Notes under the pieces: model-generated
Told to the model about the DNA's origin: nothing
The model's input: the letters and a program-made list of their open reading frames with translations, nothing else
Databases searched by the model: none
Assembly: GCA_033765235.1 (NCBI GenBank)
Contig: JANRIG010000009.1
Coordinates: 1 to 64,000 of the forward strand
Source: JANRIG01 sp033765235
GTDB lineage: Bacteria; Bacteroidota; Bacteroidia; Cytophagales; UBA9547
Length of the DNA stretch: 64,000 nucleotides
Reading direction: 5' to 3'
Program-made: the position numbers and the translations under genes
Shown here: one piece after another, positions 35,411-44,688 of the stretch
How positions within the stretch are numbered: the stretch's first letter is position 1
Layout: the number at the start of each line of letters is the position of its first letter

Positions 35411-36409
35411 ATGAATGAACCCACTAAAAAAATGAAAAAAATAGAAGTAGGAATAGTAGGAGGTGCCGGATATACGGGCGGAGAATTGATAAGAATATTG
35501 CTACAGCACCCGCAGGTAAATTTAAACTTTGTGCATAGTAAAAGCAATGCAGGTAAAAAATTGTATGAGGTACACACAGATTTGCTTGGTGATACAGACT
35601 TAGTCTTTAGCCATGAAATGAATAATGGCATAAATGTGCTCTTTTTGTGTATGGGGCACGGCGAGTCTGTCAAATATTTTGAACATAGCCATACAGACCT
35701 ATCCAAACCACTCCCCTACAAGGTAATAGATCTTAGCCAAGATTTTAGACCGGAAACCTATGACTTTGTATACGGACTGCCTGAACTCAAAAAAGATAAA
35801 ATAAGTACAAGCAGACGTGTGGCAAACCCCGGATGCTTTGCTACTGCCATACAACTTGCCCTTTTGCCATTGGCAAGTGCTCAACTGCTGCAAGATGACA
35901 TACACATATCTGCCATTACCGGCTCCACAGGTGCAGGGCAAGCACTTAGCGACACGGTGCATTATACATGGCGCACTAATAATATAAGTATTTATAAACC
36001 ATTTGCACACCAACACCTAAAAGAGATAAACCAAAGTATAAAATATTTGCAAAATACATTTGTACAAAAAATACACTTTGTGCCTCTGAGAGGCAACTTT
36101 ACCAGAGGCATATTTGCAACAATTTATACCAGATATGCAGGCACATTGGATGAAGCCAAAAATTTATACGCTAACTATTATAAAACGGCTGCTTTCACTC
36201 ACCTAAGCGATACCAATCCTGACCTGAAACAAGTGATAAATACCAATAAGTGCATATTATATCTTGAAAAACATGATGATATATTGCTCATTGTGAGCAT
36301 AGAAGACAACCTTGTGAAAGGGGCATCAGGACAAGCAGTACAAAATATGAATATCATGCATGGGCTTGATGAAACTACCGGATTGAGACTGAAACCTATC
36401 GCATTTTGA
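35411..36409 (+). CDS. argC: N-acetyl-gamma-glutamyl-phosphate reductase
   Basis: 332 residues, about the usual length of ArgC, the NADPH-dependent enzyme that reduces N-acetylglutamyl phosphate to the semialdehyde in arginine synthesis. The NAD(P) motif VGIVGGAGYTGGELIRIL is at the N-terminus, and the catalytic-cysteine motif RRVANPGCFATAIQLALLPL lies at about residue 138. ITGSTGAGQA and HFVPLRGNFTRGIFATIY are further family signatures. The ATG at 35411 adds MNEPTKK before an alternative start at 35432 (MKKIEVGIVGG), which fits the family better; both are possible. The gene is followed after 6 bases by ppx/gppA, suggesting co-transcription. The rest of the arg genes are not in the window. 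Confidence 0.92.
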   Translation: MNEPTKKMKKIEVGIVGGAGYTGGELIRILLQHPQVNLNFVHSKSNAGKKLYEVHTDLLGDTDLVFSHEMNNGINVLFLCMGHGESVKYFEHSHTDLSKPLPYKVIDLSQDFRPETYDFVYGLPELKKDKISTSRRVANPGCFATAIQLALLPLASAQLLQDDIHISAITGSTGAGQALSDTVHYTWRTNNISIYKPFAHQHLKEINQSIKYLQNTFVQKIHFVPLRGNFTRGIFATIYTRYAGTLDEAKNLYANYYKTAAFTHLSDTNPDLKQVINTNKCILYLEKHDDILLIVSIEDNLVKGASGQAVQNMNIMHGLDETTGLRLKPIAF

Positions 36410-36415
36410 CGAAAT

Positions 36416-37315
36416 ATGGCTACAAATGATATAAATAGTACCCTTTTGGGGGCTGTGGACATAGGCTCTAATGCTATGCGATTTTTGGTATCATCGGCAA
36501 ATGTGTACCCATCAGGCACTGCCTTTCAAAGGGTAGAATACATGCGCTACCCAATAAGGCTTGGTGAGGAGTCGTTTACCACAGGTATAATAAGTGAAAA
36601 AAAAATACAAAAACTCATAAAAATGCTGCAGGCATTTGGTACTATGTTTGAAGTATTTGAAGTACTGCAATATAAAGTATGTGCTACCTCAGCCTTGCGC
36701 GATGCCAAAAACAATGAAGAAATATTAAAAAAAGTATTTGAACAAACAGGTATTACAATACAAATATTATCCGGCGATACCGAAGCCACACTTATAGATA
36801 AGGCACTGGGAGGACACATGCAATCAGGCAATTATGTACATGTAGATGTAGGAGGGGGCAGCACTGAGATAAATATTGTAGAAAATGGCGAGAAAAAACA
36901 CTATAAGTCATTTAACTTAGGTACAGTGAGGGCTATACATCATACAACTGATGCAAAAATATGGCATGAACTTCAAGATTGGGTAACTACACATATACAC
37001 GAGTTGCTCTACACTACCTTAGGAACCGGTGGCAATATTAAAAAACTACATGAACTTTCAGGCTTGCCACAAGAGGCACCCATGAAAAGAGATACACTAC
37101 TGTATATTTATGAAAATCTTAAGCAAATGACCATTTCTCAAAGGATGGAAATACTAAAACTGAATGCTGACCGTGCAGATGTGATACTACCAGCCTGCGA
37201 AATATACCTAAGAATCATGCAATGGGCAGGCAGCGAAATGCTTCTGGCACCCAACATAGGGCTCAGCGATGGTATTATTATTGATTTGTGGGATAGTATG
37301 AGGCAGAATGCATAA
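36416..37315 (+). CDS. Ppx/GppA-family exopolyphosphatase
   Basis: 299 residues of the ASKHA-fold Ppx/GppA family, which hydrolyse polyphosphate or the pppGpp 5'-phosphate. Phosphate-binding motif 1 is LLGAVDIGSNAMRFLV near the N-terminus. ATSALRDAKNNEEIL and the second phosphate loop VHVDVGGGSTEINIVENG (about residue 140) are present, followed by TLGTGGNIKKL. The length matches the short single-module form common in Bacteroidota, without the C-terminal HD domain of E. coli Ppx. I therefore cannot decide between exopolyphosphatase and pppGpp phosphatase activity. It begins 6 bases after argC and probably shares its transcript. Confidence 0.85.
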   Translation: MATNDINSTLLGAVDIGSNAMRFLVSSANVYPSGTAFQRVEYMRYPIRLGEESFTTGIISEKKIQKLIKMLQAFGTMFEVFEVLQYKVCATSALRDAKNNEEILKKVFEQTGITIQILSGDTEATLIDKALGGHMQSGNYVHVDVGGGSTEINIVENGEKKHYKSFNLGTVRAIHHTTDAKIWHELQDWVTTHIHELLYTTLGTGGNIKKLHELSGLPQEAPMKRDTLLYIYENLKQMTISQRMEILKLNADRADVILPACEIYLRIMQWAGSEMLLAPNIGLSDGIIIDLWDSMRQNA

Positions 37316-37489
37316 ATTTCTATACATAAATAATATTACACAAATCCTATTTTCTGTATCTGTATAAAATTATTGGAAGAACTGTGCTAAAATAATAAGG
37401 ATACTTATAGTTCATTCAACTTTTTTATGTATTAACCTTTGAAAACACCCATCATCTAAATTAAAATTTTTAAGTATGAAATTTTTAAT

Positions 37490-37508
37490 TAGTGCTAATA
37501 TTGCACTA
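37490..37508. promoter_or_regulatory. Inverted repeat upstream of the transketolase subunit gene
   Basis: TAGTGC and GCACTA form a perfect 6-base inverted repeat around a 7-base spacer (TAATATT), 21 bases before the ATG at 37530. A compact dyad in this position could be an operator for a dimeric repressor or a small hairpin in the leader. The surrounding DNA is very A/T-rich, and the GC-containing arms stand out. Confidence 0.3.
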
Positions 37509-37529
37509 TTAAATTAAATCAAAATACGT

Positions 37530-38375
37530 ATGTCTAATAATATAGAACTTGTAAAAATAGCCACACAAGTGCGCAGAGATATAGTGAGAATGGTACATGG
37601 TGCCAAAAACGGCCATCCCGGTGGAGCATTAGGTTGTACAGACCTTTTTGTACTGCTATACTTCAAGCTCATGAAGCACAATACTACCTTTAGCATGGAT
37701 GGCAAAGGCGAGGATCTTATGTTTCTTTCAAACGGGCATATATCTGCTGTGTGGTACAGCACCCTGGCTAGAGCCGGGTATTTTGATGTGAAAGAACTGG
37801 CTACTCATCGCAAGCTCAACTCTCGACTGCAAGGTCACCCTACACCCCATGAGCACTTGCCGGGCATTCGTATAGCTTCAGGCTCACTCGGGCAAGGGCT
37901 ATCAGCAGCAGCAGGTGCAGCATTGGCAAAAAGGCTCAACGGAGACTTAGATACATTTATATATTGCCTCATGGGCGATGGTGAGCAGCAAGAAGGTCAA
38001 GTATGGGAGGCTGCCATGTTTGCTCCTCATCATAAGACAGACAACCTTATAGCTATAGTAGATTACAACGGTCAACAGATAGACGGAAGCACCAACAAAG
38101 TACTCAATCTCATAGACTTGGGCAAAAAATACGAGGCATTTGGCTGGCAAGTATTTTCTTGCAATGGCAATGATATGCAAGACTTAGAAAATACATTGCT
38201 CAAAGCACAAAAACAAAAGGGCACAGGCATACCTGCTGTAATCATAATGAAAACAGAAATGGGGTATCCTATAGACTTTATGATGGGCACCCATAAATGG
38301 CATGGAGTAGCACCAAATGATGAGCAAAAAGACAAAGCCCTTGCTCAATTAGAAGTGACACTTGGCGATTATTAG
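37530..38375 (+). CDS. Transketolase, N-terminal (ThDP-binding) subunit
   Basis: 281 residues covering only the N-terminal half of transketolase, as in organisms that split the enzyme into two polypeptides. The ThDP/Mg site is visible: NGHPGGALGCTDLFVLLYF (about 28-46), LSNGHISAVWYS, ASGSLGQGLSAAAGAAL, and the GDG-motif LMGDGEQQEGQVWEAAMFA with its metal-binding DYNGQQIDG. The enzyme transfers two-carbon units in the non-oxidative pentose phosphate pathway. The partner C-terminal subunit (pyrimidine-binding domain) usually lies directly downstream, but here the next gene is trxB on the opposite strand. The subunit must therefore be encoded elsewhere, or this protein works differently. A 6-base inverted repeat lies just upstream. 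Confidence 0.88.
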   Translation: MSNNIELVKIATQVRRDIVRMVHGAKNGHPGGALGCTDLFVLLYFKLMKHNTTFSMDGKGEDLMFLSNGHISAVWYSTLARAGYFDVKELATHRKLNSRLQGHPTPHEHLPGIRIASGSLGQGLSAAAGAALAKRLNGDLDTFIYCLMGDGEQQEGQVWEAAMFAPHHKTDNLIAIVDYNGQQIDGSTNKVLNLIDLGKKYEAFGWQVFSCNGNDMQDLENTLLKAQKQKGTGIPAVIIMKTEMGYPIDFMMGTHKWHGVAPNDEQKDKALAQLEVTLGDY

Positions 38376-38452
38376 CAAAGTATATTATATTATCAATTAC
38401 CCACACACACGCTTAATATTGACATGTAATTCACAGGGTTGTCCGTATCACA

Positions 38453-39403
38453 TCAATGCACAGCCTGCACTATCTCTTTGGAAGCCAAATACTTCTCGGC
38501 ATCCAAAGCAGCCATACAGCCGGTGCCGGCAGCCGTCACAGCTTGCCTGTATACAAAATCTTGAGCATCGCCACAGGCAAATACTCCTTGCAAGCTGGTT
38601 TTGGAGGTGACTTTTTCGGTGACTATGTAGCCGTTTTCATCCATATCTATTTGACCTTTGAAAATATCTGTATTAGGCTTGTGCCCTATGGCCACAAAAA
38701 AACCTGTCACAGACAACTCTGAAATCATTCCTGTAAGTGTATTTTTTATTCGCACTTTTTCTACCCCTTCATTGCCCGATATTTCATCTGTAATACTATT
38801 CCAATGAATGACAATATTAGGAGTGTTTTTCACGCGATTTTGCATGATAACAGAAGCGCGCATTTCATTTTTGCGCACTATCATATGTACGGTTTTGCAG
38901 AGCTTGGAAAGATAGGTGGCCTCCTCACAAGCAGTATCTCCCGCACCTACTATGGCTACATCTTGCCCCCTAAAGAAAAAACCGTCGCACACGGCACAGG
39001 CAGATACACCTCTGCCGTTATACTTTTCTTCACTGGGTATGCCTAACCACTTTGCACTGGCACCTGTAGCTATAATTACTGCCTCGGTTTCTATCTCATG
39101 CGTGTCATCTATAGTTACATATTGAGTGCCTCCATCAGTAAATTGCACAGCTGTAGCCATACCATACCTTATGTCTGTCCCAAATCTTTGAGCTTGTTCT
39201 TTGAAATCTTCCATCATCTCAGGTCCCATGATGCCTTTGGGATATCCCGGAAAATTTTCAACATCATTTGTTATCATCAGCTGACCACCCGGCTGCATAC
39301 CTTGATACATTACCGGCGATAGCCCTGCTCTAGCCGCATATATAGCTGCTGTATATCCTGCCGGCCCTGAACCTATGATGAGTACATTTACTTTTTCTGG
39401 CAT
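38453..39403 (-). CDS. trxB: Thioredoxin-disulfide reductase
   Basis: 316 residues, the standard length for low-Mr thioredoxin reductase, which uses NADPH and FAD to reduce thioredoxin in the cytoplasm. The FAD motif VLIIGSGPAGYTAAIYAARA is at the N-terminus. The redox-active CxxC is in GVSACAVCDGFFFRG (about residue 135), and the NADPH-binding motif is VAIVGAGDTACEEATYLSKL. The second FAD motif GVFACGDAQDFVYRQAVTAA is near the C-terminus. The gene is flanked by 250 bases of A/T-rich non-coding DNA upstream and appears monocistronic. Confidence 0.95.
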   Translation of the reverse strand: MPEKVNVLIIGSGPAGYTAAIYAARAGLSPVMYQGMQPGGQLMITNDVENFPGYPKGIMGPEMMEDFKEQAQRFGTDIRYGMATAVQFTDGGTQYVTIDDTHEIETEAVIIATGASAKWLGIPSEEKYNGRGVSACAVCDGFFFRGQDVAIVGAGDTACEEATYLSKLCKTVHMIVRKNEMRASVIMQNRVKNTPNIVIHWNSITDEISGNEGVEKVRIKNTLTGMISELSVTGFFVAIGHKPNTDIFKGQIDMDENGYIVTEKVTSKTSLQGVFACGDAQDFVYRQAVTAAGTGCMAALDAEKYLASKEIVQAVH

Positions 39404-39656
39404 TGTTTAATGAATGATTGTTATATAAAACTAATTCTAAGGTGTAAAATTATGCTAATAATGAAAATATTTAATATTTAGTTCCATATCATTATTAGCA
39501 TTATACATAAATATTTTTCATCTATTATTTCAGAGATAAATATCAAACAAAAAATATTATACTTTATTATATGAAAATACTCTTATACTTTTTACTAGAC
39601 AATCTTAGATGAAATATATAAATATTGAAATTTAGCAATCTATAAATGATTAGCAA

Positions 39657-40844
39657 TTATACACAACCCAGCTCACACAGAGCCATATATGCCATGAGCC
39701 CTGACCCTGTCTCAAGTGCATTTTCATCTATATCAAAGGTAGGAGTATGTACAGGCGACGTTATTCCTTTGGCATCATTGCGCACCCCAAGCCTGTAGAA
39801 GCAAGCATCAATCTCCTGTGAGTAAAAGGCAAAATCTTCGGATGCCATCCATATATCAAGGTCTATCACATTCTCATTGCCCATATACATCTCGGCACGC
39901 TGCTTGAGTCTTCGAGTGAGTTCGGGGGCATTTGCAAGATAAGGATAGCCTGTCATAAACCTGAAGTCTATCTCTGCACCCATCCCATGTGCTATGGCTT
40001 CTGCCATTTTTTGCATTTTTATTTTGGCATCAGCACGCCAGTTTTCGTCAAGTGTGCGGAAGGTGCCTTCTATATATACTTCGTTGGGTATCACATTAGT
40101 AGCACCATTGGCAATCACCTTGCCAAACGATACTACGGTAGGTATTTTAGGATTTGCCATACGGCTCACTACTTGCTGCATGGCTATGATGATGTGAGAG
40201 GCTATCACTACAGGGTCCACATTGCTGTCGGGCATGGCAGCATGACCGCCTTTGCCCTTGACAGTCATGTATATTTCGTCGGCACTTGCCATATATATGC
40301 CTTCTCTAAAGCCTACTTTGCCTACCTGCAACTGAGGCATCACATGCTGACCTATGATACTTGCTGGAGTAGGATTTTGCAGCACCCCTTCTTGGATAAG
40401 CAGCGAAGCACCTCCGGGTGCTTTTTCCTCTCCCGGTTGAAATATGAGCCTTATCGTACCACTATATTCCTCTGCAACACGGTGTAGTATCATGGCAGCA
40501 CCCAATAGTGATGCGCTATGCACATCATGCCCACAGGCATGCATTACGCCTACATTTTTGGACTTATATATTGTATCATTTGACTCAGTGATAGGCAGTG
40601 CATCTATATCTGCCCTCAGTGCTATGGTTTTGCCTGCCCCTTTTTTGCCGAGTATGTGTGCAACTACTCCTGTACCTGCCTTGCGCTCTATGTTGGTGAT
40701 GCCTATTAGCTTTAGCATATTTTCTATATATGCTGCCGTGTCATACTCTGCAAATGACAGTTCCGGGTGTGCATGTATGTGCCTCCGTATATCTACCACT
40801 TCTTGGTGTATGCTTTGGGCTATAGATTTTATTTTGTCTGTCAT
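39657..40844 (-). CDS. M20-family amidohydrolase (N-acyl-amino acid / hippurate hydrolase type)
   Basis: 395 residues of the M20D metal-dependent amidohydrolase family, which removes acyl groups from N-acylated amino acids or related amides. Metal-site motifs are present: IALRADIDALPI, MHACGHDVHSASLLGAA (metal-binding His/Asp) and IFQPGEEKAPGGASLL (Glu-Glu). The lid dimerisation domain lies in the middle (GKGGHAAMPDSNVDPV), and the C-terminal DIWMASEDFAFYSQ holds the last metal ligand region. There is no signal peptide, so it is cytoplasmic. The exact substrate cannot be read from sequence. It starts 6 bases after a SPOR-domain gene and likely forms an operon with it. Confidence 0.88.
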   Translation of the reverse strand: MTDKIKSIAQSIHQEVVDIRRHIHAHPELSFAEYDTAAYIENMLKLIGITNIERKAGTGVVAHILGKKGAGKTIALRADIDALPITESNDTIYKSKNVGVMHACGHDVHSASLLGAAMILHRVAEEYSGTIRLIFQPGEEKAPGGASLLIQEGVLQNPTPASIIGQHVMPQLQVGKVGFREGIYMASADEIYMTVKGKGGHAAMPDSNVDPVVIASHIIIAMQQVVSRMANPKIPTVVSFGKVIANGATNVIPNEVYIEGTFRTLDENWRADAKIKMQKMAEAIAHGMGAEIDFRFMTGYPYLANAPELTRRLKQRAEMYMGNENVIDLDIWMASEDFAFYSQEIDACFYRLGVRNDAKGITSPVHTPTFDIDENALETGSGLMAYMALCELGCV

Positions 40845-40850
40845 TAAGAC

Positions 40851-41321
40851 TTATTTTTTGATAAGTACATTATCATTTACTATGATAGCTTTGGGATAGG
40901 CTTTGGATATATATTTTACCAATATTTCTTTCGCTTTGAAGCGGTCTGTATAGTCTCCGAGCTTTACTTTATAATATGGCTGCTTATACACGTTATACAC
41001 ATCTGCATCAGGGAGTGTTTTGTATATGTACTCTTTGGCATGAGTAGCCTCTTCTTTGTCGGTACCGCTATATATGAGTATACGGTAACCTTCCATGTAT
41101 TTAATTCTTTTATTTACCTGATAAACAGAGTCATATTTTTGCTTGATATATTCGTTTTGAGGATTGTAAATAATCTTTTTTTTAGGAGCATCATCTACAT
41201 TGCTGAACACGGGGGTGTATTTCTCCACATCTGCATCGTCATAATATATGTTCCCTGATTGCGACAATACTGTTATGCATACTGCACAGCTAACGATACA
41301 AATCAAAATATGCTTTATCAT
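40851..41321 (-). CDS. Exported SPOR-domain protein
   Basis: 156 residues with an N-terminal signal peptide (ILICIVSCAVCITVLSQ). A linker rich in Asp/Lys/Tyr follows, then a C-terminal SPOR-like fold from about residue 80: EGYRILIYSGTDKEEATHAK, ADVYNVYKQPYYKVKLGDYT and KEILVKYISKAYPKAIIV. SPOR domains bind denuded glycan strands of septal peptidoglycan, so a periplasmic envelope role is likely, though this variant is widespread in Bacteroidota without a defined function. It is the first gene of a probable two-gene operon with the M20 amidohydrolase and is divergent from the large repeat protein at 41458. Confidence 0.8.
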   Translation of the reverse strand: MIKHILICIVSCAVCITVLSQSGNIYYDDADVEKYTPVFSNVDDAPKKKIIYNPQNEYIKQKYDSVYQVNKRIKYMEGYRILIYSGTDKEEATHAKEYIYKTLPDADVYNVYKQPYYKVKLGDYTDRFKAKEILVKYISKAYPKAIIVNDNVLIKK

Positions 41322-41333
41322 GCCGTAAAAATA

Positions 41334-41409
41334 AGTGATAATTTATATAATATCATCCTACAAATTAAGTATTATAAAAATATATGATATATAGTGATAA
41401 TTTATATAA
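41334..41409. repeat. Pair of 17-base direct repeats in a divergent promoter region
   Basis: AGTGATAATTTATATAA occurs perfectly at 41334-41350 and again at 41393-41409, 59 bases apart, in the 136-base gap between the divergent SPOR and repeat-protein genes. The region is very A/T-rich, so chance is possible, but 17 identical bases in so short an interval may be paired regulator sites. Confidence 0.45.
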
Positions 41410-41457
41410 AATTTGGGTTACAATTAATCTTAATATGATATTTATGCGTATATTAGT

Positions 41458-44400
41458 ATGATGAAATTAATATTTTTAATTGCTCTGTTATTTTCTCTTG
41501 GGTATATTTATCACACCCATGCCCAAGTGCAGCTCGATGCCACTGGCAGTGGCAATGCCTTTGTAGTAACCTACCCTGCTATTATAGTGTCAGCACCCAG
41601 CGGAGGCATAGAATTTACCTTCAAAGCCAACCACAGTATTACAGGTGCTGCTACACTCAATCTCAACAGCACCGGTGCCAAGCCCATTTACAAAAATTTT
41701 AATAAGCCCCTCGAAACCAATGATATAATTACAGGACAATTTGTAAAAGTAATATATGACAACAGCGGTGGCGGCAGCTGGCAAATGCTGAGCAAAGAAG
41801 CCAATGCATCTGTTAGTAGTCAATGGCTTAACAATGGCAGCAACATACATTTTTCCACCGGCAATGTAGGCATAGGCACGAGCGACCCTCTTACAGGCTT
41901 AGATGTAAATAGTAAAATATTAACCCGCAGTAGGCTTACCATTTCTCGAAGCGATGGTTCAAGCCCATTAACTACAAAAGTATGGAGCTTAGACAATAAC
42001 AACAATGATTTACGATTTATTCAAGAGCCAAATTTAACTACTGCAGGCACGGTGAAAATGTCATTAAAAGATGATGGAGTATTAGAATTAACTTCGGGTA
42101 TAAAATCGGGTGTTGATAATTTGGTTACTCCATTAGGCAATGGCAGCTATGCTGTGGGGATAAATGCTACTCCAAGCCCCGGGAACAATAACTTTTTTGC
42201 AATCAGTGGAAATGGTAACGCCTCTGCAGAATACAATGTCATGATTGGGTTTAGTGCAGGCCAATCCAATACATCAGGATCAAACAATGTATTTTTGGGC
42301 AAAGCAGGATCTGATAACCAATCAGGTAGTGAAAATATAGCTTTAGGCAACGCAGCATTGGCAGCGAATAGAACAGGAAATTCAAATATAGCATTAGGCA
42401 ATACTGCCTTGTATTCAGTTTTTGACGGGTCAGAGAATATTGGAATAGGTATACAAGCTGGTAATGGAATTATTAGTGGCAGCAGAAACATTGCCATAGG
42501 CTGGCAAGCCCAGTTTGGCGGCGATGTTTCAAACTCCATAGTAATTGGTCAAGGAGCTACTGTAAGTGCGAGTAACCAAATGATGATAGGAAACACTGTG
42601 GGGTCAGGTTCAGAACTTAATGTAGGCATTGCAGTTGAGCCTACTGAACGCCTTGATATAGATGGTAATGTACGCATACGTACACTCTCCAATGGTTTGG
42701 TTAGGTCTAATAGCTCTGGTATACTCAGCAATGTATCAGAAACCTATGTCACCAACCAAACGGCTGCCAACCTTACCGAGTCGTTCAGAATTAATGGTAC
42801 AGGCGCTATAGGTAATACATTGTCTATAGGAAAAGCTAACTCTACCACCGCAGGCAACTCGGCTCGGCTTGAAATATGGGATGCTGGTACGATGAGTTTG
42901 AGCAATGGAAAATCTACTCTAAAAGTGTACGCACGTACCAATAGTGGAGGTTCTGCCATTACAGGACACGCCAACGATAATGGTACAGATAATTTGGCCA
43001 CAGGTCATTGGGGCTATGGCTCATTGGGTTCATTTGAGCCCACACCCGTTACCACCGAGTCTGACATAGGCGTGATAGGCTGGGTAGGACCTGGTATTAA
43101 TAGCTATGGAGCATTCTTTGGTTCAGGAGGCACAGGTTTAACATCATCTACAAAATATGTAGGTTTAGCAGGATTATCGCATGCTGCCATATTTATGGGA
43201 GGCAATGTAGGTATAGGCACCACTACCCCGGGCGAGGCATTGGTAGTAGCAGGTAATGTGAGTGCCTCAGGAGCACTAATGACACCATTTGGTGAGAATT
43301 CAGGTATAAAAATTAATGGCAACAGATATTTTTGGACCAATGATGACAACAGTATTCATATTGGGTATCAAGCTGGCAATCCAGCAGGTGGAGGACAATT
43401 CAATACCTATGTAGGTTTTAAAGCAGGCAATATGAACACTACAGGTTTTCTCAATGCATTTGTAGGCTGGGCAGCAGGTGAGCTCAATCAGTCAGGTTCG
43501 TACAACACCTACATGGGTTACTTGGCAGGAAATAAAAATATTACCAGTAACCAAAATGTAATGATAGGATACACAGCAGGGTATAACAACACGGGCGGTG
43601 ACAACACCATGATAGGTCATGCAGCAGGGTTTAGCAATGCAGGAGGGATAAGAAATACTTTTGTAGGCTCCAAAGCAGGTAATTCAAATGTGGCGGCAGA
43701 TTACAATACGTATATAGGTTATGGAGCGGGTGAGTTTAACTTTGGTTTTGCAAATGTAGCCTTAGGTTACGAAGCCGATAATGGAGGAGGATCAGGTGAT
43801 TATAATGTAATATTGGGCTATAGGGCAGGAAATATAAACAATAACAGCGGAAATGTATTCATTGGTTACAACTCAGGATCTGTAAACACAAGTGGCAACA
43901 ACAATGTGTTTGTAGGTTACAACTCAGGAGTAGGCAATACCAGTGCAGTTGACAATGTATTCGTAGGTCGCAGTGCAGGGTGGCAAACAACCATTGGCAG
44001 CAACAATATATTTTTGGGCAATCAATCAGGCAATAATAATACAGACGGCACTCACAACATAGGTATCGGCAACTTTGCCGGCCCGTCCAATACTAATTTG
44101 TCCAATACAGTATCCATTGGAAGAAACGCTAACGTACAGCAAAACGACCAAATGGCACTGGGGGGCATAGGTGTGGATGCCGTACGTGTAGGAATAAATA
44201 ATAACAATCCTCTGGCACGACTGCATATATTTGGTGACTTGGCTGTGATGCCCAGCCCCGTAGGCATACCAGCAGGCACTTATAACAATGCCACACCACT
44301 CAATGCGGCTGGAGGCAGTTTTTTCTTAGTTACAGTCACAGGTACTGTAGCCTTGTCTTGTATTACAGGTGGGGTGGAGGGAAAATTAGTCACCATCATG

Positions 44401-44589
44401 CAACCAAGTAACGCAGCCGGCACAGGTTTTACAGTATTACATAACCAAACTTGCCCTGCCAATGCCAGAATTACTACTAATGCGGCAGGCACCCTTACAT
44501 CTACTGCACCAGCCAATTCAGGTGCATCTGTCACACTCTATTACTCAGGAGCCTTTACAGGTTGGATGGTAATAGCATGGACTCCATAG
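41458..44589 (+). CDS. Secreted trimeric-adhesin-head/phage-fibre-like repeat protein
   Basis: 1043 residues with a signal peptide (LIFLIALLFSLGYIYHTHAQ). The N-terminal about 100 residues resemble tail-fibre proteins (GQFVKVIYDNSGGGSWQML). Two repeat arrays, at about residues 250-370 and 625-910, consist of roughly 20-24-residue units of the type NTYMGYLAGNKN / NVFVGYNSGVGN. This is the left-handed parallel beta-roll pattern of YadA-like heads. Four neck-like VGIG-x-x-P-x-x-x-L-x-V motifs (for example NVGIGTTTPGEALVVAGNV) separate them. A C-terminal beta-rich cap ends GWMVIAWTP; no T9SS domain, membrane anchor or S74 peptidase is visible, so how it is retained at the surface is unclear. The fold inference predicts a homotrimer. 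Adhesion is a plausible but unproven role. Confidence 0.8.
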   Translation: MMKLIFLIALLFSLGYIYHTHAQVQLDATGSGNAFVVTYPAIIVSAPSGGIEFTFKANHSITGAATLNLNSTGAKPIYKNFNKPLETNDIITGQFVKVIYDNSGGGSWQMLSKEANASVSSQWLNNGSNIHFSTGNVGIGTSDPLTGLDVNSKILTRSRLTISRSDGSSPLTTKVWSLDNNNNDLRFIQEPNLTTAGTVKMSLKDDGVLELTSGIKSGVDNLVTPLGNGSYAVGINATPSPGNNNFFAISGNGNASAEYNVMIGFSAGQSNTSGSNNVFLGKAGSDNQSGSENIALGNAALAANRTGNSNIALGNTALYSVFDGSENIGIGIQAGNGIISGSRNIAIGWQAQFGGDVSNSIVIGQGATVSASNQMMIGNTVGSGSELNVGIAVEPTERLDIDGNVRIRTLSNGLVRSNSSGILSNVSETYVTNQTAANLTESFRINGTGAIGNTLSIGKANSTTAGNSARLEIWDAGTMSLSNGKSTLKVYARTNSGGSAITGHANDNGTDNLATGHWGYGSLGSFEPTPVTTESDIGVIGWVGPGINSYGAFFGSGGTGLTSSTKYVGLAGLSHAAIFMGGNVGIGTTTPGEALVVAGNVSASGALMTPFGENSGIKINGNRYFWTNDDNSIHIGYQAGNPAGGGQFNTYVGFKAGNMNTTGFLNAFVGWAAGELNQSGSYNTYMGYLAGNKNITSNQNVMIGYTAGYNNTGGDNTMIGHAAGFSNAGGIRNTFVGSKAGNSNVAADYNTYIGYGAGEFNFGFANVALGYEADNGGGSGDYNVILGYRAGNINNNSGNVFIGYNSGSVNTSGNNNVFVGYNSGVGNTSAVDNVFVGRSAGWQTTIGSNNIFLGNQSGNNNTDGTHNIGIGNFAGPSNTNLSNTVSIGRNANVQQNDQMALGGIGVDAVRVGINNNNPLARLHIFGDLAVMPSPVGIPAGTYNNATPLNAAGGSFFLVTVTGTVALSCITGGVEGKLVTIMQPSNAAGTGFTVLHNQTCPANARITTNAAGTLTSTAPANSGASVTLYYSGAFTGWMVIAWTP

Positions 44590-44629
44590 CTTATCTCTTA
44601 AATATTATACAAAAATAAATTCGATAATA

Positions 44630-44660
44630 TTTGTTTTCAATAAAATATCAGTTACCTTTG
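44630..44660 (+). promoter_or_regulatory. Bacteroidota-type promoter of the rplM operon
   Basis: TTTG at 44630-44633, a 19-base spacer and TACCTTTG at 44653-44660 match the consensus TTTG-N19-TAnnTTTG exactly. Transcription would start near 44667, about 20 bases before the GTG start of rplM. Confidence 0.7.
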
Positions 44661-44688
44661 TGTCCCTTTTTCCAAAACGTATATCAAA

